A stretch of 64,000 bases of DNA from Trissonchulus latispiculum (lineage: Eukaryota > Nematoda > Enoplea > Enoplida > Ironidae), in contig JASAND010007655.1 in NCBI GenBank assembly GCA_030248195.1, positions 1 to 64,000 of the forward strand. The letters are read 5' to 3'. Position 1 is the stretch's first letter. The number at the start of each line of letters is the position of its first letter. The position numbers were made by a program, and so were the translations under genes. The notes under the pieces were generated by a model. That model worked only from the letters and a program-made list of their open reading frames with translations, was not told the origin of the DNA and searched no databases. Of this stretch, positions 23,259 to 32,127 are shown piece by piece.

Positions 23259-24402
23259 GGTTTGGATTTATTATTTAATGACGAATAGGGCAAACAAAGT
23301 GCTGAAGATATTGAAAAAGCACTTATGGTAAGCTGAAGCAAAATACGTATATGGAAAATGGACTTGGTTTGGAAAAGTCCGATATGATTATTACTACTCA
23401 GCCACGAGCTTTGTCATCACCTTTTTCTACGATCAGATCTTGACATTGGATATACGTATATACCAGATGTACGTATAAAAGTAGTAGTGAAAAGTGGTAT
23501 TATTGTTTACGGTCATCGGGTTGTATATCGTTATTTTTGCGTGCTAAGTGCAAGTTTTCCTTCACCTAGTACGTAGCTACCCACAATGCTCCTAGTCTTA
23601 TAAACATATGACTAGTGCTGTCGTCTGGTAGCGTGTATCGTTTGTATTTTGTTTTTCACTTTTTTTTACTTTTTCTCTACTTTTCGTACTAATTTTTGGT
23701 CAAGTTTTGCTAATCGTTAATCTGAATTACTTGAAAGCTTACTTTTGTGGAATTTTTTTTCTTAAAGCAGTTGTTTTGTTATTTTACTAGTTTACTAATC
23801 TGAATTATCTTGAAGTCATTTAAAAGCAAGCAATTTATTAGTTAGTTCGTTACTTTGTTGTTGTTGTTGTGAAGAAGAAGAAGTAATCTTCAGAGGCTAA
23901 TTATATACGTATAATCCTAAAACGCCTCATTATTTTGTTTTGAAGATGAATTTATTGGTACTCAGTTGGAATTAGCTTGCTATAGTCATTTTGTTAGTAT
24001 TTTTGATAGTACGGATAGTGCATAGTCACTTATATACGGTTTTGTTCTACTATTAGTCAAGTTTAGTATGTTGTGCGCACGGATTGCGAGAAGTCACCAA
24101 TCTTGTTAGTCAATTTTGTTTTGTTTTTCTTTATTAATCATGTTTAATCAGAGTTACAGTTTTTCGATTCTTTATTATTTGGCATTTACGTATTCTACTT
24201 CATTTTGTACTTTTGTATTTTGTACTTTGAATTTTGTATTTGTTGTTAATCGTATTACTATGCATACAGCAAAAACGCCCATAAAAAGAATAATGCTGTA
24301 AATATGACGCAGAGAAAATGAAGGCATCTCAAAAGAGGCAAAACGAATCCTACATATATTAAACGGACCAATAAGAATAAGATGCCAGCGTCTATAAATA
24401 TG
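23259..24402 (+). other. LTR element interior without coding signal
   Basis: AT-rich, with (GTT)n/(GAA)n near 23858-23884 and several tacgtata words. Nothing else is seen. Confidence 0.4.
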
Positions 24403-24410
24403 TTCTTTAG

Positions 24411-26958
24411 GTTATGACATTAGAGCGACATAGCGAAAGCGCGACTTGGCGAAGGCGCGACAAACGGTTGTTAGCGCGACATAGCAAAGGCGCGACTTAG
24501 CTAAAGCGCGACATCTCAGTTGCGCGCATTAGCGAAGGCGCGACAACCCCGCTATATATAAATATTCTGCTAGCTTTACTGTCTGATAATTTTCTAACTT
24601 TTTGTGGCTAAACACTGAACTCAGCTAATGTCATAATTAATTGTCAAATTTGTACTTAAGGGGGGGGGGGGGTCGCCGGGTACAAATTTTATAGTCACCG
24701 ATTTCGCTCATTTTTGGGTATAATATACCCCCATGTGTGTCCAAAAACAAGACAAATTTTTAGAGTCCAGGGTCAAGAGATAGTTAAGTTCAGTCCAGTT
24801 AAGAGATATTGCAGTTCAAATCCCTACAATTTAGTATTTACGCCACTATGCCTCGCTAAGGGCTTCGAAGACGTGTACACATAGGATGACAACAGACTAC
24901 GGTATGGCCAATACATCAAATTGAAGCCTCTATCGTGGGCTATTTATTGCTGTGCAAATGCCAATGATGCGCCAAGCAACGAGCGAGAAACGGCGTTTGA
25001 ACGATGTGATCAAGCTCCTTCCAACTGTTATTTACTTCAAACTTTAATGTGCTTTAACTTTCTCATACTGCTTTGTAGAAACTTAGTGCAATTAGATAAA
25101 ATGTTCAGGACATCGAGAGCTTCAATTTGATATAAAATTTGGCTATATTTGAAAAATTTGAAAATTTGCCATTTTTTGACTATAGGCCTCCGTCATCGCA
25201 CTGGGGCATGCGTCCACAGTTAAACACCAGCAATTGCAGTGAAACGTAGCACATATCTTCCTTTCATATGTGCAAACTGGCACACCGAATTTGGTTGGAA
25301 TAGATCGGCTTTCACCCGACTTATGGACCATTATATCCAAAAAATTGAGAAAATGACGTGTTTTGAGGCAAAACACCAACGCCAACTGTAAGCTACTAGC
25401 AAGTAGCAGCATAGATTTTGCATATGCAAATTGAACCTCTATTTGTTGTACTGTGTTAATATCCACACGCGAAATCTGTGCAGTAAACGGTTAGTTCAGG
25501 CCACGACGAAATATTTCTTTGGTGACGTTTTTGTAAATAAAATTTGTGCAAAAACCGACTTCACCCAACTTTGAAAATTTCTAGAAATTCGCTGAGCTAA
25601 CGCAAAAACACAACATATAGATATTAACACGCTACCTAGTCCAGATTAACATTTTGCCACGTTATAGCTCGTTTGCTCTTGCACAGCGCTCAAACTTTTG
25701 GTTACCGCGAAATTTTCCTGACTTTTTCGTTTTCCTATGTTTAATACATGTCGGGGTCACCTTTGGAGGACTATTGTGAATGATAGGTAAAGTTTTGCAA
25801 CAAACACAACTGTCTTGTTTTGGGGACCTGTGGGGACTACAAAATATGTGAAAATGAGAAAAATCGGAGATGGTCGAAAATTCGCGACCCCCTCCTTAAT
25901 TAATAATGGCCCGAGCCAACAGGAATATCTTCGCATAATTTACAAATTCAAACGATAGCAGGCATTCAAAAAATCAATAATTTAAATTTAGTATTAATTG
26001 CTAATACGAAAATATCATACCAAATTAGTAATAATTGACATTACTTAATGATATTGATATCTTATACTTATATACTTATATGTATCGTATACTAAAATCT
26101 TAGTTCCAATAAGAGAGTCATAATAGTATAAAACATTTAATTTTTTATACTATTATGTACTCTTGTAAAATATCAATAAAAAATAACTATTGTAGTACGT
26201 GCTTGCGACCTTTTACAGAAGTGATTCTGATACCCGGTGTTCATCAATGGAGGAGTATGGAATTAAGCTTTTAGTTCTTTCCCCACACAAAAAATTTTGA
26301 AAGTTTCGCCGCCGGTCGCCTCAAGTAGTGATAGTTAAACAAGTATACAGTAATATAAATTTTCATTTATATTATCTATAGGAGGACAAACAAAATAAAA
26401 TGTTAAAATTTGATACATTTTATGATGGTACTTTCCACTTTCCAGGTAGCCAAACTGTCTATATTCATGTCTTTATTGAAATTTGGAGCTGATATAAATT
26501 TTAAAAGTCTATTTTATAATCTTTATCCATCAATTTTTCTTTTCTTTTAACAAATTAATGTTAAAAATAATCTACATATTAGAACAAATTAGAGAGAGAT
26601 TCTAATAATTTCATTGAAACATACTTTATAACAACTTTTCACGGATGATTTTAATTATTAATTTTTTGAATGCATGCAATCGTTGCAATTTGTAAATTAT
26701 GACACGATATGCCTGTTGGCTCGGGCCATTAATTATTAATTAAATACCAATTTATCAATTAATTACGACGTTAACTAGAGTTCAGTGTTTAGCCACAAAA
26801 AGTTAGAAAATTATCAGACAGTAAAGCTAGCAGAATATTTATATATAGCGGGGTTGTCGCGCCTTCGCTAATGCGCGCAACTGAGATGTCGCGCTTTAGC
26901 TAAGTCGCGCCTTCGCCATGTCGCGCTTTCGCTATGTCGCTTCAGTGAGAGCACCCCG
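24411..26958. mobile_element. hAT-like non-autonomous DNA element with GCGAC-repeat arms
   Basis: Both sides have TTCTTTAG (24403-24410 and 26959-26966), an exact 8-bp target duplication. Long inverted arms (about 24424-24622 and 26778-26941) consist of AGCGAAAGCGCGAC-type repeats followed by a shared block to GTGGCTAAACACTGAACTC. The left arm holds one extra repeat unit. There is no transposase frame. A G-run lies at 24661-24672. The outermost bases of the two ends do not match well, so the exact TIR tip is uncertain. Confidence 0.75.
25906..26729. mobile_element. MITE nested in the hAT-like element
   Basis: Inverted ends AATGGCCCGAGCCAACAGG and its complement CCTGTTGGCTCGGGCCATT lie in a TTAATTAAT-type flank. 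The interior is very AT-rich with no coding signal. Confidence 0.65.
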
Positions 26959-26966
26959 TTCTTTAG

Positions 26967-28875
26967 TAGGTAGGTTAATGTTTGTTTTTCTTTTGTCTTT
27001 GTTACGTGTTTTGGCAAGCTAAAATTCTGCATTGAATTTGGACTTTTTGAATTTTCCTGTTTATTCTAAAATCAGTTATAACGCTTCTTTATTCTTAACT
27101 CTGTTATGTTTATCTTTGTATTTTCACTGTATTCTATATATTTGCTTTGTACTTATTGGCAGTAGATTAGAGCAGTATTCTTATTCTATATCTTTATTTT
27201 AACACCTATTTTAACACCTATTTCAGCTCAAGCCATTTTCGGTGTAAAGTAGCTCTTATCTTTTGTAAAACTTCTTTTCTTTTCTATCTTGAATTTAGTT
27301 TAAAAGCTTGGACAAAAAGGGTACTCAAGATGTATTTATGTGTTTGGTGTAATTAAGTGTAATTATTAGGTGTAATTACTCTTTTCTATCTCTATCTTTT
27401 CTCTTTTCTATTGGATCTTTATTTACAGAAATTTGAATCTCTTAGGTTGATTACGAGTATTTTTGTGGTTGTGAATGCTTTATCTTTCAGCTATGCAGGT
27501 CTATTCTATCTCAACGGTGCATTCCAACGGTGCTCAACTGCTCAAGAGTCAAGGCACACCATCTGCCATCATATTAAAGAACTATCACTTAGCTGCCATA
27601 ATATTTTGTCTTTTTGCTTAGTGTCTTTAAATTTTGTGCTTTATTTTTGTAGTTGTTAGTACGTAGTTGCTAGTTATTTTCTCTTTTCTGTCTATCTTTG
27701 TGTAGTTAGTTTTGATTTTGTATAGTTTTTGGAATTATTTTTGGCTTTGTCAGGATAGGATATGTGTTGTTTTTGTGTTTATTACTCGTGGGTACTCGTA
27801 TTTTTCGCCAGGGGATGAATCTGTAATTTGAAATATTTGTAGTTGTTCTTGTGGTTTAATTGTGAATTTAGGTAACCTTGAAAATTGCTATCTTTCGGAT
27901 AAACTAAATTCTTGAAATTTTTTCTTATGGATCTTTAAGTTAGGATTATTTAGGGTTTATTTTGGTTCGTTGTGTTGAAAATTGTTTCTTTTAAACTACC
28001 AATTCGGTAATACAATTCATTGATGCTAAGGGCATTTATGCCAAGGCCCAAGAGTTGAGTTAGAATATGGATTGTACTGATTCGGTAGTTTCTGTTCTGC
28101 TCATTTCCTTTATCTGTTGAATTTGTGAATCTGTAGTTAGTTTGTATTGTTTCTTTTCTTTGTACTGTACAGCAATTGAATTTGTACTGTTAGCGTAAGC
28201 TATATCTATTTTATAAGATGCACTGTTTAATGCCATGTATTAAGATCCATTGTCAACCTATTTGTTTGTCAGTATTATGCTGTATTTAGCTTTCTTTTTT
28301 TACTGTTGTAAAGATACGATGTATTGAAACTGTTGTAAAGGTAACTTGTGCTTTTGGAACTGTGTACAGCTATAATCTGTTGTATCTTAATCTTGTAAAG
28401 CAGTGAATTCTTGTATTGTCTGGCCAGTATAAGTACTTATAAGTGTGATTGTTTTGTGAGTGCTTATGGTTTTGTGTGTTTGTGTGGTTTTATTTAATAG
28501 TGGCTTTAGGGTACTTGTTTTCTATTGTGGGATTTTCTTCTTTATCGAACTTACGTTTATTCTTGATTTTCTTTAAATTGGATTTACAGTTAGTCTAATA
28601 TTGCTATCAAGTTTACGTTCTATGTGAAACATCTAACCCCTACGTTTCGAGGTTACTTGTATTTGACTACCAATAGCTACCAAATCTTTCTTTCTTTTGA
28701 AGTTCTTTCTTTCACTCTTATGTGGGCATCTGAATGGCGCACCGCACGGTGTTGCACGGTTTAGGTCCGCTCATACGGAGTTGGAAATGGGACTTTACTT
28801 ACTTTTTATTCTTTACTTGAATTACGGTAGCACTCTTGTTATCTTGGAATTTTATCGGGCGCTAAAATTATTTCC
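26967..28875 (+). other. 3' interior of the LTR element, no gene
   Basis: T-rich with frequent TTTGTA / TTTTGT words. No RT, integrase or env motif is recognised in any frame. Confidence 0.45.
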
Positions 28876-28885
28876 AGGGGGATGA
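28876..28885 (+). other. Polypurine tract of the LTR element
   Basis: AGGGGGATGA lies immediately upstream of the 3' LTR TGTTAA. Confidence 0.6.
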
Positions 28886-29282
28886 TGTTAAAAAACCTAC
28901 TTTACTAACTGTTAATCCGCCCCAAATTACTCTATTTGTGTTTCGTGAATGATCAACGTATTTGACTTAAACAGCAACCATCTAGCTTACATAATGTAGC
29001 TCAATTGCTTATGTAATCAGTTGTAGTGTAACCGTCACCGTGTCCAGTCGGCCTATAGAGCCATTTTATGTTTATGATTGCCGTATTTGCCTATTATTAA
29101 AACCGTAAGTTCTTGTTAGTAAATATCATGACTCCAACCTTTATTTAATTAGGGTATCTTAGTTAGGGGTTACTTCTTTTCGTGAGCGAGTTGCACCTTA
29201 GGTTAGGACTTTATTAGAACCTGCTTTCGTTCCGCCACCTAGTTCCCGGTTTAGTTACCGGACAGTAAACCGGTAGTTAACA
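28886..29282 (+). repeat. 3' LTR
   Basis: Near-identical partner of 19769-20164. It ends TTAACA and is followed by the AAAT duplication. Confidence 0.9.
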
Positions 29283-29790
29283 AAATTATTAAATTCTATT
29301 TTCCCAGCTTCTTCACCAGTACTTTCGTTCGATCTCTCCAAAATGGTGTCTTCTTAAATCTCATCATACACTTTATCAAAGTCTTTCACCTTTTCCAAAA
29401 GTTCTTGAAAGAAAACTTTTCGTAATTGGCGATTAGCAGGGGCATAGATCCCCACAATTAACCAAATTTTGCTTTTAACCTGAGCAGGAACTGCAATTGC
29501 TCTACCCCTCAATTCCCACTCAAAAAAGACATCTCTTAAGAAACTTCTGTTCTTAAAACAGAGAGATTTATACTGTTTTCAGGATTAATCGAGTTATAAA
29601 AAGTAAAATTTTTAGCAAAAATTGTTTCGAAAGTTAGGTTTGTACTTTTTTAAACGTCTCCTGTAAGCACACAATATCATAAGGTGATAATATTGAAAAT
29701 AAAGCCGAAATTTTAGCAGGGTTTGCAAGTCCGTTAACATTTAAGGTAGCCACTTTGAGGAAATTGCTCCTAGAAACAGCGCCTATGCCG
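29283..29790 (-). pseudogene. LINE-B ORF2, endonuclease N-terminus
   Basis: The minus strand from about 29755 reads VATLNVNGLANPAKISALFS then YDIVCLQETFKK (catalytic Glu), and later RGRAIAVPAQVKSKIWLIVG followed by IYAPANRQLRKVFF. It parallels the start of LINE-D ORF2. The piece ends at the LTR insertion. Several stops are present. Confidence 0.8.
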
Positions 29791-29829
29791 GACCAGCATT
29801 ACTAAGTTTACGCCGCTTTATACAGCCTA

Positions 29830-31100
29830 AAAGGTAAAGGGCTGATTGGACTATGGATCCAAGCTGATGCTTGAATCCAGGCTGGATTGGCTGTTCACGC
29901 TGTCGGCTCGTCCCCTGCACACTGCTCTTGCCGCCATGGCTTCTTCCTTAAAATCCGAGGTGGCCATCATCCGCCGTCTGAGATGGGTTAGAAGATCACC
30001 AAAGGTGTTCATTTCAGTCAATTTGGAGGGATCAGAAGTTGGTGGGGACGTTTAGCTCCACCCAATTCCATAAAACGTTGCCTTCGGACTAGCTTCGGCT
30101 ATGCGGGTACCAGCCGTTTCAAAGAGTTTCCGTCGTAAGTCAGGGTGTTGGGTGTATTTCGCCACATTCGCTTCTTGCAGTAGGAAATATGCCTCCCTTT
30201 CCCAGGACTCCACACTGCCCTTCCAGAGCACCTCCCGTTCACCGATCCGCTTAACCTTACCCGCGTCCTCCGTTTTCAAAATTTTGGCCAGTTTTCCATG
30301 GGCACCCACTTTCTCAACCTTCTTCGCGAATAAGAAGTGTTCGTTGGTTCGATACCTGTCATGTCCAATTTCGATCGGGGCAAAGTAGTGATTCGACAAG
30401 AAGTCCGACTTCGTAAAGTATAAAGTTAATTTCTTTCCGTACTCCCGATTGAGCTGATCACCACTTTGCTTGACCCAAGCCCGAAACGCCCAGCAACCTG
30501 AGCAAAGGTTTGGAGTCGACCTGAGGCAGACGCACCCAGATCGTCGGATCTACCATCCACTTCACCGCCCACGACGGATTGAGCATCATTGTCAGTCTGA
30601 GGTTCCGTGATCGCCGGTACGCACTCCTTTGCCTTATGACCCTTTAACATGCACCGACTGCACCAGGGAGCGCTATTTCGGTGCCATAGCTGAACTTTGA
30701 GAGTTCCTGGCCTTCCAGGGACCACCATTACAAAACCCGGGATATCCTCCCCGTTAGCCTGGGATACGACAGCCGATCTGCTCCCGTTACTTATTTCCGT
30801 ACCAGGATAATACACCCATCTCACCTCCTTTAGTACCTCCAAACCCTGACCTTCCAACCATTTCTTGACGTAGCAGTTATCCAGATGGATGGGGATTCCA
30901 TAGGATCGTCTTGACGTATATACCTTGGCCCGGTACCAGATTCAGCATACGGCACCACTGGCTGAACCTTCCTGTTGTCGATTACTAGCTGTTCCTTAAT
31001 TACCCGGTCCCTAACCGGAGGCTCACCAAAAACCATTTTTAACGCACCCCTTACCTTATAAGCAACCTTAGGCAGATTTTCCGGGGAATTGTCTTTGACC
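29830..31100 (-). pseudogene. LINE-B ORF1 with CCHC knuckle and NADAR domain
   Basis: Reading from 31100 down: KDNSPENLPKVAYKVRGALK (N-terminal domain), VRWVYYPGTEISNGSRSAVV, then the knuckle WCSRCMLKGHKAKEC near 30650, a low-complexity linker, and the NADAR domain from about 30410 with HDRYRTNEHFLFAKK, EDAGKVKRIGEREVLWKG, RKLFETAGTRIAEASP and FYGIGWS. The last part, MNTFGDLLTHLRRRMMA, is in another frame near 29950-30010. Three frameshifts break the gene, but the NADAR core is open over 30052-30399. Domain order is the same as in LINE-C and LINE-D. Confidence 0.85.
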
Positions 31101-31448
31101 AAAATAGTTTTTAGACGATGTTAGATAGGTGTAGTCATACATGAATTTCGGTAAAGTGCAACTTACTACCCAAACATATTGCATGAAAAGGGAAGTGAGT
31201 TCTTGAATAAGGAAAATATTGAAAGAATCAAGATAAAACAATAGCAGAAACAGAAACCGTAAAAAAATTATAATCTGAGTTAAGAATTTTAGTATATAAA
31301 AGAATAGTCTAAACGCAGTGTAGAATTGGTGAGTATTCTGAAAACTGGGATTGACACTTGAATCACAATAAATGATCAATTAAAAGTGTGAATTCATTTA
31401 AGTACTCACAAATTAACTGAAGTAATGAATCTTTCGGCCCCAATCCCT
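31101..31448 (-). repeat. Pseudo-LTR, downstream copy
   Basis: Matches 35397-35747 apart from a few substitutions and a short indel in an A-run (31266 area versus 35560 area). Beyond 31448 this side continues about 110 bases further into element sequence absent from the other copy. Confidence 0.85.
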
Positions 31449-31708
31449 TAGATTCATACTTCTGATAGTTTGCGAGTACACATTCATATCTAGGATCGGA
31501 ACCGAAACTCGTCATCAGAGGGATCCAGTACAATTTAGATTTCCTTTCCAATAATTGAGATAATTTTAATTAAAGTAAGTACTGGTCGGGCCAAGCCTCC
31601 AAGAGACCCGAATTTCGGATTCATTTAATTGTTGCACAGATATAATTAGAACGCATAAGAATATAAAGAAATAAAATAAAATGCAGCAGTGCAAAGTAGG
31701 ATAAATAA

Positions 31709-32090
31709 GGGCAATTTGTGCCCAAGTAACTATGACCAGACGGGACTAGCCCGTTAATTATGACCAAGGAGGTTAACAACACAATTAATTATATACATAC
31801 AATTATTCCTCTTGTGTGGTTAGTGCCAACAACAAAATGATGAGAAGGAGTCAGTGTGTAGGTGATGAATAGTGTGGATATCATTAGTAGCATTAGTAAA
31901 GGGTGCTGATCCTCGAAAAACGAAGGATCTGTAACTATGCCTAAGGCTTGATAGCCTTTAATTATGACAGAATGATATAGTTTGTAAGTGGTTATAAATT
32001 TTCAAAAGCTGAATTAGATTGTGGTGATCCTCGTAAAACGAAGGATCTGTAATTATGTCGATGGCTAGATAGCCATTAATTATGACAGCA
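31709..32090 (-). ncRNA. Three repeated two-hairpin modules in the PLE 3' UTR
   Basis: On the plus strand three modules (about 31709-31765, 31905-31970, 32024-32087) share the order: hairpin 1, TAACTATG or TAATTATG, hairpin 2, then ATTATGAC. Hairpin 1 is GGGCAATTTGTGCCC in the first and GATCCTCG...CGAAGGATC in the other two. Hairpin 2 is ACGGGACTAGCCCGT, AAGGCTTGATAGCCTT and ATGGCTAGATAGCCAT. Stem sequences differ but pairing is kept, while the linkers are conserved. This suggests a structured RNA in the minus-strand transcript, perhaps for reverse-transcriptase recognition or RNA processing. Confidence 0.55.
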
Positions 32091-32127
32091 GAATGAGGTA
32101 GTGATCTTACTAGTATGTATATATACT

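Larger units (their letters stand above)
19769..29282 (+). mobile_element. LTR retrotransposon without visible pol (LARD-like), 9.5 kb
   Basis: Two near-identical LTRs of 396 and 397 bases begin TGTTAA and end TTAACA. A primer binding site follows the left LTR and a purine tract precedes the right LTR, so the orientation is plus. The insertion gives a 4-bp duplication AAAT (19765-19768 and 29283-29286) in LINE-B. The interior carries a gag-like zinc-knuckle frame and an acidic frame, but no protease, RT, RNase H or integrase signature in any frame. A 2.5-kb DNA element lies inside. It is probably mobilised in trans by a Gypsy-type relative. Confidence 0.85.

Noticed and set aside
31449..31560. 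Possible hammerhead ribozyme in the PLE pseudo-LTR (CTCTGATGACGAG on the minus strand)
   Set aside because: Penelope-like elements often carry hammerheads and a CTGATGA box with a short stem is present, but the required GAAA box does not follow the stem and the flanking strands do not close into the three-way core.
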